Source of the DNA: Clostridia bacterium
GTDB taxonomy: Bacteria > Bacillota > Clostridia > Oscillospirales > Acutalibacteraceae
Assembly: GCA_024403955.1 (NCBI GenBank)
Contig: JAKSQX010000013.1
Span: forward strand, 1-35,049
Reading direction: 5' to 3'
DNA length: 35,049 nt
The notes below the pieces were generated by a model. That model was not told where the DNA came from, did no database searches, and saw only the letters and a program-made list of their open reading frames with translations. Below are positions 26,173 to 33,135 of the stretch, piece after piece; position 1 is the first letter of the stretch; the number at the start of each line of letters is the position of its first letter. Both the position numbers and the translations under genes were made by a program.

Positions 26173-26943
26173 TTACTTATTTTTTGCTAAAAACTCTCTT
26201 GTAATCTCAACAGCCTTTTTAGCACCGCCGCCAATCCAGAGATGTTCAGCTGGGAACTCATGGAATTCGCAATTTGGATACTTTTCTGCAGCCTCTCTTG
26301 AATAAGAAACATTAACAATATGGTCCTTATTTCCATGAATCAAAAGCACTGGCTTTTTAAATGTGCAAATCTGCTCATATGGATCAAGGTCAATTACATC
26401 TGTGCAATAGTTTTTAGCAACATGAACAATTGCGCACCAGAACTTCTCTGGTGGGTTCTTTGGATCAAAGCGAGCTGTGATCATTGAACCCTTTCTTGCG
26501 TCATCACAAATTGAAAGTGCTGGGTAGTAAAGGATAATCTTAGAAATCTCATCCTCAAGTTCAGGAGCAACTAAAGATGTTGCCATGCCACCCTGTGAGC
26601 AGCCCCAAAGTGTGATATTTGTTGTATCAACATAGTCCTGTGACTTTGCATAGTTAAATACTGAAACTACGTCGCGTGACTCTTGAACAGCGCTCATACC
26701 TACTGAACTACCGCCCGAGATACCTGAGCCAGAGCGAGTAAAGTCATAACAGAAACATGCGTAACCATCATTTACAACTTTCCTTGCATAGCGGAAAGTT
26801 GTCCACATGTTAGCGCAAAACTCATGTGACATTACAATTGCAGGGAGCTTGCCAGAAAACTCCTTTGGAGTAACTACAATACCCCTGATTGTATTGCCCT
26901 GTTCACTCTTAGTTGTAAAAGGTCTAATTTTGTAATCAAACAT
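26173..26943 (-). CDS. Alpha/beta hydrolase, cinnamoyl/feruloyl-esterase-like (copy 2)
   Basis: A 256-residue cytoplasmic serine hydrolase without signal peptide. The nucleophile elbow is GCSQGG at 114-119 (Ser116), the acid is Asp207 in LIHGNKDHIV and the base His234 in PAEH. DFTRSGSGISGG with a following MS and the SQGG elbow match the pattern of the Lactobacillus and Butyrivibrio cinnamoyl esterases (GHSQGG, DFxGxGxSxG). It shares most landmarks with the neighbouring gene at 26959-27723 and is clearly its paralogue. An intracellular esterase acting on an imported phenolic or other ester is my inference; a thioesterase or lactonase activity is also possible. Confidence 0.85.
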   Translation of the reverse strand: MFDYKIRPFTTKSEQGNTIRGIVVTPKEFSGKLPAIVMSHEFCANMWTTFRYARKVVNDGYACFCYDFTRSGSGISGGSSVGMSAVQESRDVVSVFNYAKSQDYVDTTNITLWGCSQGGMATSLVAPELEDEISKIILYYPALSICDDARKGSMITARFDPKNPPEKFWCAIVHVAKNYCTDVIDLDPYEQICTFKKPVLLIHGNKDHIVNVSYSREAAEKYPNCEFHEFPAEHLWIGGGAKKAVEITREFLAKNK

Positions 26944-26958
26944 ATTAAATACCCCTAA

Positions 26959-27723
26959 TTAATAATCTTTGTATGACGCGATATATTTATTTGTTTCTTT
27001 AATGCTTCGTGGCAAACCAATAAAGATAAAACCATGGTCACCATGAATCTCCTTCAAAATACAATTCTCATAAACTGAAGCAGCTTTTCTTGCATACTTA
27101 ATATTTACGATTGGGTCCTCTTTGCCATGAACGATAAATACAGGCTTTTTAAAGTCCTTAATCTCTTTCCATGGTTCAAGCTCGAGTGAATCGAGGAGGT
27201 ATGGAGGACCCAGTTTAACAAACAGTGTCCAGTATGTCTCTGGAATATTATCAAGGTCAACCTTGGTTACCATTGCACGGCCTGTGCGCGCGTCATCTGG
27301 GATACAGAATGCTGGATAGTAGAGAATAATTCTCTCAATCAAATCCTCTACCTTTGGAGCTGTGAGAGCTGATGTGATACCGCCCTGTGAGCAACCCGAG
27401 AGGATAACGTGATCTGTGTCAACCCAAGGGAGTCCACGAACATATGAAACCATGTTCTCGATATCCTTTGCCTCTGTCTTGAGGCTCATCTTGGTTGAGT
27501 CACCACCAGAGATGCCAGAGCCAGATTTTGTAAAGTCATAAAGGAATACTGCATAGCCAGCTTTAACAAAAGGAATAGCATAAGGTGCAGTAACAAACAA
27601 GTTTGAACACATACCATGGCTTAAGATAACTACTGGATACTTATCCTTCTCCTCTTTTGGCATTACGATAAAACCACGAAGTTTATCACCTTCGCTCAAA
27701 GTTGAAAAATACTTGATTCTCAT
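26959..27723 (-). CDS. Alpha/beta hydrolase, cinnamoyl/feruloyl-esterase-like (copy 1)
   Basis: A 254-residue cytoplasmic hydrolase with the triad Ser112 (GCSQGG at 110-115), Asp203 (VHGKEDPIV) and His230 (HGDH). Conserved blocks shared with the next gene include YDFTKSGSGISGG, ILYYPAF with DDAR a few residues later, and the HG-D-IVN acid loop, so the two arose by duplication, with clear divergence in the cap region (about 150-190). The cap and the residues around the triad are where the two would differ in substrate. AGGAG lies before the ATG at 27723. It sits between the DUF3237 gene and its paralogue in the same transcript. Confidence 0.85.
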   Translation of the reverse strand: MRIKYFSTLSEGDKLRGFIVMPKEEKDKYPVVILSHGMCSNLFVTAPYAIPFVKAGYAVFLYDFTKSGSGISGGDSTKMSLKTEAKDIENMVSYVRGLPWVDTDHVILSGCSQGGITSALTAPKVEDLIERIILYYPAFCIPDDARTGRAMVTKVDLDNIPETYWTLFVKLGPPYLLDSLELEPWKEIKDFKKPVFIVHGKEDPIVNIKYARKAASVYENCILKEIHGDHGFIFIGLPRSIKETNKYIASYKDY

Positions 27724-27734
27724 TGAATTCTCTC

Positions 27735-28223
27735 CTATTCATCAATAATTGCATAAGCGTAATAGCTAATTAGGAAATATGGTTTTTTGTCCTTCATAGT
27801 AAACTTCATGCCAATCATAGCAAAGCAAGGTGTGTCCTCAAGCCATTTATAGCGCTCATCATTTGTATGATAGTAAAGGAACTCTCTAAAATATACATAG
27901 TCTGAGAAATAATGTTTGAGTCCCAAAAGGTTCTTTGGAACCTTGTCCCACATTACCTTCATCCTACCATCAGTAAAGAGGTCAAGTACTGCTCCATCAT
28001 CTGTTGTAATTTGATATTTTGCGAGTACATCACTCGTAATACCAAGGAGGTGAATTGTATTCCAGTCAGCGCCAAGTGGCTTAATAACGCCGTTAATCTC
28101 GCCGCCCTCACATGGGCCATCCTCAATTGGAATAACGACCTGTGCTCCAAGTCCCTTAAGTCCTACTGGGAACATAAGAGCTGGACATGCGCATTCTGTG
28201 TAATATAAAAATTTAGTTTTCAT
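27735..28223 (-). CDS. DUF3237 family protein (second copy)
   Basis: A 162-residue protein with the DUF3237 pattern: GPCEGGEINGVIKPLGADW at 36-54, followed by TTDDGAVLDL at about 73-82 and, near the end, YKWLEDTPCFAMIGM, all at the expected spacing for this beta-barrel family. No catalytic function is established for the family as far as I know. Translation starts at the ATG at 28223, eight bases after AGGAGG; the in-frame GTG three codons earlier touches the ribosome site. It lies 12 bases downstream of a divergent relative. Being cytoplasmic and first in the operon with that gene suggests a role in handling the substrate, such as binding or isomerisation, but this is unproven. Confidence 0.8.
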   Translation of the reverse strand: MKTKFLYYTECACPALMFPVGLKGLGAQVVIPIEDGPCEGGEINGVIKPLGADWNTIHLLGITSDVLAKYQITTDDGAVLDLFTDGRMKVMWDKVPKNLLGLKHYFSDYVYFREFLYYHTNDERYKWLEDTPCFAMIGMKFTMKDKKPYFLISYYAYAIIDE

Positions 28224-28235
28224 AACGCGCACCTC

Positions 28236-28661
28236 CTAATTAACCTTGTAGCAGGTAAACTCAACTTTGTTACCCACTACAGAATCAACTTTTATAAATG
28301 TAATAGTATGTGCGAGCCAAGTAAATCCTGGCCAGCCAGTATTGTAAAGTATGTTAAGCATCTTGGAGTTGTTGCCATAGACATCACATGAAATAGTCAA
28401 AAGCGCACCCTTTCTTGCAACAAACTTGCTCTCATACTTTACTCCGCCATCAAGACGTTTTGTCTTCCAAAGCACTGATACAACAGGCGCGATGTCAGCG
28501 TCAACCTTGCCGCTTACCTTACCAGCCTTGACTCTAAAAGACTTCATTTCTCCGAGACCTAAATCATAGTGTTCAATATCCTCATCAAACTCTACAAAGC
28601 CGGTGTAGATTACATCGAACGATGGATCTGGCATATGAATTGGATTCTTAAAAATACTCAT
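28236..28661 (-). CDS. Divergent DUF3237-like protein, first gene of the catabolic operon
   Basis: A 141-residue protein with no signal peptide. The N-terminus FDVIYTGFVEFDEDIEHYDLG and the C-terminus WPGFTWLAHTITF followed by VGNKVEFTCYKVN resemble the ends of DUF3237 proteins (tryptophan-leucine segment, then a terminal xVYxV strand). The middle GADW and DDGA motifs are lost, so the assignment is tentative. The start was placed at the ATG at 28661, seven bases after GAGGAGG; a longer frame would begin inside the ribosome site. It is the promoter-proximal gene, 188 bases from the divergent padR-like gene, and would be the first product made on induction. Confidence 0.6.
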   Translation of the reverse strand: MSIFKNPIHMPDPSFDVIYTGFVEFDEDIEHYDLGLGEMKSFRVKAGKVSGKVDADIAPVVSVLWKTKRLDGGVKYESKFVARKGALLTISCDVYGNNSKMLNILYNTGWPGFTWLAHTITFIKVDSVVGNKVEFTCYKVN

Positions 28662-28740
28662 AATAGTCCTCCTCAATATTTAATTTAATCCGAACATAAT
28701 AAACCAATAATATTTTAGGGCAGTTATTGCAATTTATCCA

Positions 28741-28768
28741 TTGACAAATATGTAAATATTTACATATT
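28741..28768 (+). promoter_or_regulatory. Candidate promoter overlapping the PadR palindrome
   Basis: A perfect TTGACA (28741-28746) is followed after 16 bases by CATATT (28763-28768). The whole spacer is occupied by the ATGT-N8-ACAT palindrome, so a bound repressor would block it. It points toward the padR-like gene. No equally clear promoter was seen on the minus strand for the catabolic operon, although the same palindrome probably overlaps it. Confidence 0.4.
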
Positions 28769-28769
28769 T
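28746..28769. promoter_or_regulatory. PadR-type operator palindrome
   Basis: A perfect 24-base inverted repeat centred at 28757/28758 contains ATGTAAATATTTACAT (28750-28765), which is exactly ATGT-N8-ACAT, the operator pattern described for PadR-family repressors. It is nested in a second inverted repeat, TGACAAAT at 28742-28749 with ATTTGTCA at 28771-28778. It lies between the padR-like gene and the catabolic operon, about 85-95 bases from each start. Confidence 0.8.
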
Positions 28770-28788
28770 AATTTGTCATATTCGCCCA

Positions 28789-28817
28789 TTGTTCATTTAG
28801 ACAAAATTATATAGAAT
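28789..28817 (+). promoter_or_regulatory. Second candidate promoter of the padR-like gene
   Basis: TTGTTC (28789-28794) and TAGAAT (28812-28817) are spaced by 17 bases and would start transcription near 28824, leaving a leader of about 25 bases with TTGGGAG before the ATG. It is closer to the gene than the TTGACA element and lies outside the palindrome. Confidence 0.4.
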
Positions 28818-28848
28818 GTATGTATATTGAAACGTTGGGAGAAACTAT

Positions 28849-29391
28849 ATGCGTAATCTCAAATATGCGATACTTGGTCTCGTAAATAGAGAACCAATGA
28901 CTGGATACGACATAAAAAAAGCCTTTGAGGACAGGGCTCTCACAAGTTTCTGGCACGCTGAGCACAGCCAAATTTATCCAGAACTTAAGAAGCTCGTTGA
29001 AGAAGGTATGCTTGAATACGACACTGACATTCGCGGTGAAAAGATGGAGAAGAAGCTCTACACCATCACCCCTGCTGGCCGCGATGAGTTTTTAAATTGG
29101 CTCAGAGATGATGTCCCTATTGAGCGTACATATAAGGACATTTTCCGTCTTCGTACATACTACTCTGACAGTCTCTTAGATAGAGAGTTTGAAAAACTCC
29201 TCCAGAGTCAGAAAAAGCAACACAAGGAAAAGCATGAATATCTCGCAGCAGTAAAAGAAAAAGTGTTCAACAACACTCCACCGGAAAAAGGAACACCTGA
29301 ACTCGGTGACTTTATGGTCCTAGACGGTGCTATTCTCCGTGAAGATGCTTACATTGCTTGGCTTGACAAATGTATTGAAATATATAAATAA
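28849..29391 (+). CDS. PadR family transcriptional regulator
   Basis: A 180-residue repressor of the longer PadR subfamily, the group that includes the phenolic-acid-responsive PadR of Bacillus (about 182 residues). Residues 1-80 form the winged helix with MTGYDIKKAFEDR, SFWHAEHSQIYPELKKLVEEGML and KLYTITPAGRDEFLNWL. Residues 90-180 form the helical dimerisation domain. It is transcribed away from the catabolic operon, with an ATGT-N8-ACAT palindrome between them, so control of that operon and of itself is the simplest reading. The effector is unknown; PadR members bind phenolic acids but also many other ligands. Confidence 0.9.
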   Translation: MRNLKYAILGLVNREPMTGYDIKKAFEDRALTSFWHAEHSQIYPELKKLVEEGMLEYDTDIRGEKMEKKLYTITPAGRDEFLNWLRDDVPIERTYKDIFRLRTYYSDSLLDREFEKLLQSQKKQHKEKHEYLAAVKEKVFNNTPPEKGTPELGDFMVLDGAILREDAYIAWLDKCIEIYK

Positions 29392-29431
29392 TTATATGTA
29401 AGTTATTGTCGTTACAGCAAAGGAGGCCCAA

Positions 29432-30037
29432 ATGGCAAATTTTATTACAAACATCGATCAAAAGGCAGAGGCCAAAGGTGGCGGAATCAAAACACTTTGG
29501 CAGATAGTCAAGTTTATTGTTGTATCTCTCGGTGTAACAATAATTCAACTTATTCTTGCAAATGTTTTACCTCTCATATTTGACAGTGTTAAGGCAACTT
29601 TGCCTACATTCCTTCAAGGAATATTCGTACCTAATTCAATCTTTGATATTACGACCGAAGGTGGCGCAGCAGATTATGCCAAATATGTTGTCGGTGGTGT
29701 TGTAACTTGGGGATATGTTCTCCCATTCTTCCTAAGTAACGCCCTCGCAAATATTTACGGATATATCCAGAACAAGAAGACTACATTCAAATCAGATGCT
29801 CCAACATACTGCTTTGTAATCTACATTTTCTTAATCTGTGCTCTTATCCTTTTCTCAACTTGGCTCCAAGCCGCACTTTTCGGATGGCTTTCAAATTTAA
29901 GTATTCCATTCCTCGTAAAGCTTGCCCGCACAATTGCAGTCTTCGCTGCAGGCTTTGTTCAGATGGTAGTGCTCTTCCCTATGGAGAAGTTTGTATTACT
30001 TAAAGAGAAAGTTCCAACAGAAGAAAATAAAGAATAA
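29432..30037 (+). CDS. GtrA-like four-helix membrane protein
   Basis: A 201-residue membrane protein with about four hydrophobic helices (near 25-50, 85-110, 125-150 and 160-185). IVKFIVVSLGVTIIQLILANVL followed later by NALANIYGYIQNKKTTFKS resembles the GtrA fold, where a helix is followed by an N-x(3)-R/K-x-F-type loop; GtrA proteins are thought to carry polyprenyl-linked sugars. The assignment is by pattern only. The extracytoplasmic stretch between the first helices is longer than usual. It follows the padR-like gene by 40 bases with AAAGGAGG and ends before a strong terminator, so the two may be co-transcribed. Confidence 0.6.
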   Translation: MANFITNIDQKAEAKGGGIKTLWQIVKFIVVSLGVTIIQLILANVLPLIFDSVKATLPTFLQGIFVPNSIFDITTEGGAADYAKYVVGGVVTWGYVLPFFLSNALANIYGYIQNKKTTFKSDAPTYCFVIYIFLICALILFSTWLQAALFGWLSNLSIPFLVKLARTIAVFAAGFVQMVVLFPMEKFVLLKEKVPTEENKE

Positions 30038-30047
30038 TATAAAAGTC

Positions 30048-30087
30048 GAAGAACCCCAGTAGCACACTCTACTGGGGTTCTTCTTTT
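30048..30087. terminator. Strong bidirectional rho-independent terminator
   Basis: A perfect 15-base-pair stem (30048-30062 with 30069-30083) closes on a six-base loop and is followed on the plus strand by TTTT (30084-30087). The minus-strand flank is also T-rich (GACTTTT). It ends the padR/GtrA-like transcript and the convergent VOR-ilvE transcript. Confidence 0.92.
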
Positions 30088-30117
30088 GGAGAATTTATTC
30101 CATTAATATATTAGCAA

Positions 30118-30762
30118 TTATTTAAATAAAGATGGATTGCCGCCGTCCATTACTACCTTCATAGCTTCGTCATCAAACTTACGATCTTTGAAGAAGTACT
30201 GTTTTTCTTCATCCTTAATCTCACGCATTACGTGACAAGGATTTCCTACAGCGACTACGTTTGCAGGGATATCCTTAGTAACAACGCTGCCACCACCGAT
30301 AACGGTGTTATCACCAATTGTTACACCAGGAAGTACTAATACATTCGCACCGAGCCAAACGTTATTTCCAATTGTAATAGGAATACCATATTCATATCTT
30401 GTGTTTCTTGCGACATGGTGTACTGGGTGACCAGCTGTGCAAAGAGTTACGTTAGGTCCGATAAATACATCGTCACCAATAGTAATCTTACCCTCATCTT
30501 CAAATACACAACCTGTGTTGCAGTAGAGGTTGTCGCCGATAGTGATGTTCTTACCGATTCCACATCTGAATGGGAAGTCGATAACACAGTTCTTACCGTG
30601 CTTCAAACCGATGATTTTGAAGATCAACCACTCCTTAGGAAGGTTGAAAGGGATGCTCTTATTTAAATGTCTGAGCCAGTATTTACACCAAAAGAAATCA
30701 AGGCATGGGCCAAGGGATGAGATATAAGGGAGCTCTTTGTCCCTTCTCTGTCTATCGGTCAT
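30118..30762 (-). CDS. Maltose/galactoside O-acetyltransferase-like hexapeptide-repeat acetyltransferase
   Basis: A 214-residue left-handed beta-helix acetyltransferase of the Maa/LacA/NodL group, which moves acetyl from acetyl-CoA to a sugar hydroxyl. Repeats with the hexapeptide pattern run from about 60 to 185 (for example IGKNITIGDN, ITIGDDVFIG, ITIGNNVWLGANV, VTIGDNTVIGGGSVV). The catalytic histidine is expected at H112 in TAGHPVHH, and GNPCHVMREI closes the fold. An N-terminal extension of about 55 residues replaces the usual Maa cap. It follows ilvE by 11 bases with AAGGAG, so it is probably on the VOR transcript without an obvious shared function. Confidence 0.83.
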   Translation of the reverse strand: MTDRQRRDKELPYISSLGPCLDFFWCKYWLRHLNKSIPFNLPKEWLIFKIIGLKHGKNCVIDFPFRCGIGKNITIGDNLYCNTGCVFEDEGKITIGDDVFIGPNVTLCTAGHPVHHVARNTRYEYGIPITIGNNVWLGANVLVLPGVTIGDNTVIGGGSVVTKDIPANVVAVGNPCHVMREIKDEEKQYFFKDRKFDDEAMKVVMDGGNPSLFK

Positions 30763-30773
30763 ATGTTTACTCC

Positions 30774-31841
30774 TTATTTAACTGGTACAATCCAACCCTT
30801 GTTGTCAGCAATCTTGCCCCACTGCATACCAGTGAGCGTGTCATAGAGCCACTGAGTTGTCTCACCAATCTTGAAATCGTTAATTGTGTACTTTTCACCA
30901 TTAAATGAAAGTTCGCCGATTGGTGATACTACTGCTGCTGTACCTGTGCCCCAAGCTTCTTCGAGCTTACCTGCACGGAGTGCGTCGAAGAGTTCTTCAG
31001 CAGAGATTCTTCTCTCCTCTACTGGGATACCCTTATCCTTAAGAAGTTCGATGCAAGATCTTCTTGTGATACCAGGAAGAATAGAACCGATAAGCTTAGG
31101 AGTTACAACAACGCCGTCAATCTTAAACATAACGTTCATTGCGCCAACTTCTTCAATATACTTCTGCTCTACACCATCAAGCCAGAGAACCTGAGAATAA
31201 CCCTTGAGTTCTGCCTTGTGACCTGCACGTGTTGATGCTGCATAGTTACCGCCACACTTAGCGTAACCTGTACCACCACGTACTGCACGAACATCCTCAG
31301 TCTCAATCATAATCTTAACTGGGTTGATTCCCTCTGGGTAATAAGAACCAGATGGAGAACCGATGATGATAAACTGAGCCTTCTTAATTGTATGAACACC
31401 GAGTGTCTCGTCGATACCGAGAAGGAATGGACGGAGATAAAGTGATGTACCCTCTGAATGAGGAACCCAATCAGCTTCTACCTTTGTGAACTCGATGATT
31501 GCCTGAAGCATATCATCCTCATTCATCTGTGGAAGGCAGAGACGCTCAGCAGAGTCGTTCATTCTGCGTACGTTATCAATAGGTCTAAAGAGCTGTACAT
31601 TACCAGCTGCTGTTCTATAAGCCTTGAGGCCCTCAAAGATTTCGCAGCCATAGTGGAATACAGCTGTACCTGGGCTATAGCAGAGATCCTGGAAAGGAAC
31701 GATGCGAGGGTCATGCCACTCACCGTTGTCATAGTCCATTAAAAACATATGGTCAGAGAAAATCTGTCCAAAACCGAGTTTTGATTCGTCTATTGGCTTC
31801 TGCTTTGGAGCAGTAGTCTTTTCAAATTTAATATCAAGCAT
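30774..31841 (-). CDS. ilvE: Branched-chain amino acid aminotransferase
   Basis: A PLP class IV aminotransferase interconverting valine, leucine and isoleucine with their 2-oxo acids. The 355-residue protein is of the longer BCAT type. FGQIFSDHMFLMDYDNGEW starts the core, EIFEGLKAYR is at 67-76, and the PLP lysine is K195 in YAKCGGNYAAS. GITRRSCIELLKD and WGTGTAAVVSPIG complete the family pattern. It begins two bases after the gamma subunit stop of the VOR cluster, with GGAGG as its site. The physical link suggests that the oxo acids made or used by VOR are those of the branched-chain amino acids. Confidence 0.95.
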   Translation of the reverse strand: MLDIKFEKTTAPKQKPIDESKLGFGQIFSDHMFLMDYDNGEWHDPRIVPFQDLCYSPGTAVFHYGCEIFEGLKAYRTAAGNVQLFRPIDNVRRMNDSAERLCLPQMNEDDMLQAIIEFTKVEADWVPHSEGTSLYLRPFLLGIDETLGVHTIKKAQFIIIGSPSGSYYPEGINPVKIMIETEDVRAVRGGTGYAKCGGNYAASTRAGHKAELKGYSQVLWLDGVEQKYIEEVGAMNVMFKIDGVVVTPKLIGSILPGITRRSCIELLKDKGIPVEERRISAEELFDALRAGKLEEAWGTGTAAVVSPIGELSFNGEKYTINDFKIGETTQWLYDTLTGMQWGKIADNKGWIVPVK

Positions 31842-31843
31842 AA

Positions 31844-32380
31844 TTATGCCTCCAAATCATAACCTGTCTTAATTGCGTCCTTATTTACTTCCAAGAGATC
31901 CTGATGTCGAGCAGATACAATCTTACCAAGTACTGTATCGATATTATCAAGAGAGATACCAATCTCCTTGAGCATCTTACCAGTGATGATCATGTTTGCA
32001 AGTGTTGGGATTTTCTTCTCTGCAGCAATACCTGTTGCAGGGATATAGAAAACTGATACGTCAGTTCTATTTACCTTACGTTCAATAAGTGTTGAGTCAA
32101 CGAAGATTTTACCACCTGGTACTACTGCGTCCTCATACTTATCAAGTGAAGGAAGATTCATAACTACAAGTACATCTGGCTTGTCCACGATTGGTGAGCC
32201 AACCTCATCATCAGAGATGATTACTGAGCAGTTAGCTGTACCACCACGCATCTCAGGGCCGTATGAAGGAAGCCATGAAACATGCTTGCCTGCGATAAGG
32301 CCTTCATATGCTAAAAACTTACCAGAGAAAAGGATGCCCTGACCACCGAAGCCTGCATAGAGGATATTTAAAGTACTCAT
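31844..32380 (-). CDS. 2-oxoacid:ferredoxin oxidoreductase, gamma subunit
   Basis: The 178-residue gamma subunit of a POR/VOR-type enzyme. It starts with the nucleotide-like GFGGQGILFSGKFLA and continues with WLPSYGPEMRGGTANCSVIIS, the family signature that binds CoA. Separate alpha, beta, gamma and small ferredoxin genes make this the four-subunit type. Its first codon overlaps the beta subunit stop by one base (TAATG). Choice between pyruvate, 2-oxoglutarate and branched-chain oxo acid cannot be made from this subunit alone; neighbouring ilvE favours branched-chain acids. Confidence 0.93.
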   Translation of the reverse strand: MSTLNILYAGFGGQGILFSGKFLAYEGLIAGKHVSWLPSYGPEMRGGTANCSVIISDDEVGSPIVDKPDVLVVMNLPSLDKYEDAVVPGGKIFVDSTLIERKVNRTDVSVFYIPATGIAAEKKIPTLANMIITGKMLKEIGISLDNIDTVLGKIVSARHQDLLEVNKDAIKTGYDLEA

Positions 32381-33135
32381 TACTTGTCACCCTCCTCTGC
32401 ATAGATGTCTTTGTAAACGCCGAGTGGATAATAAGGAATCATATCTGTCTCTACGAACTCGAGTGCCTTAGCTGGAGTGAGGCCCCAGTTAGTTGGACAA
32501 GTAGAAACAACCTCAACGAGTGAGAAGCCCTTACCATCAATCTGGTTCTGGAATGCCTTCTTGATAGCAGCCTTTGCCTTACGAACATTAGCTACGTTGT
32601 TAACAGCTACACGCTCGAGATAAGCGGCGCCATCAACATTAGAGAGAAGTTCACAGACCTTGATTGGATAACCAACGGCCTCTACGTTACGACCGTATGG
32701 TGAGGTCTGTGTAACCATGCCAGGGAGCGTTGTTGGCGCCATCTGACCACCGGTCATACCGTAAATTGCATTGTTTACAAATATTATTGTGATATTCTCA
32801 CGGCGAGCAGCACTCTGAACTGTCTCAGCTGTACCAATAGCAGCGAGGTCTCCATCGCCCTGATATGTGAATACGATCTTAGAAGGATCTGAACGTTTAA
32901 CGCCAGTTGCAACTGCTGGTGCACGACCATGAGCTGCCTGAACGAAGTCTACATTGAAGTAATCATAAGCCATAACTGAGCAACCTACTGATGCAACACC
33001 AATTGTGTCTCCCTCAATACCGAGCTCGTCGATAACTTCAGCTACGAGTCTGTGGATAATACCGTGAGTACAACCAGGACAGTAGTGAAGCGGTGCATCT
33101 GTTAAAGCATGTGGTTTCTTGAATACTACATCCAT
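32380..33135 (-). CDS. 2-oxoacid:ferredoxin oxidoreductase, beta (TPP-binding) subunit
   Basis: The 251-residue subunit that binds thiamine diphosphate. The opening YCPGCTHG (C19, C22) is followed by the TPP motif GDGDLAAIG at 93-101, ending with NN at 121-122 and YGMTGGQ. The ending lacks a large extra domain, as expected for VOR/KOR-type beta subunits. Overlaps of one base (TAATG) at both ends couple its translation to the alpha and gamma genes, consistent with equal subunit amounts. Confidence 0.94.
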   Translation of the reverse strand: MDVVFKKPHALTDAPLHYCPGCTHGIIHRLVAEVIDELGIEGDTIGVASVGCSVMAYDYFNVDFVQAAHGRAPAVATGVKRSDPSKIVFTYQGDGDLAAIGTAETVQSAARRENITIIFVNNAIYGMTGGQMAPTTLPGMVTQTSPYGRNVEAVGYPIKVCELLSNVDGAAYLERVAVNNVANVRKAKAAIKKAFQNQIDGKGFSLVEVVSTCPTNWGLTPAKALEFVETDMIPYYPLGVYKDIYAEEGDK

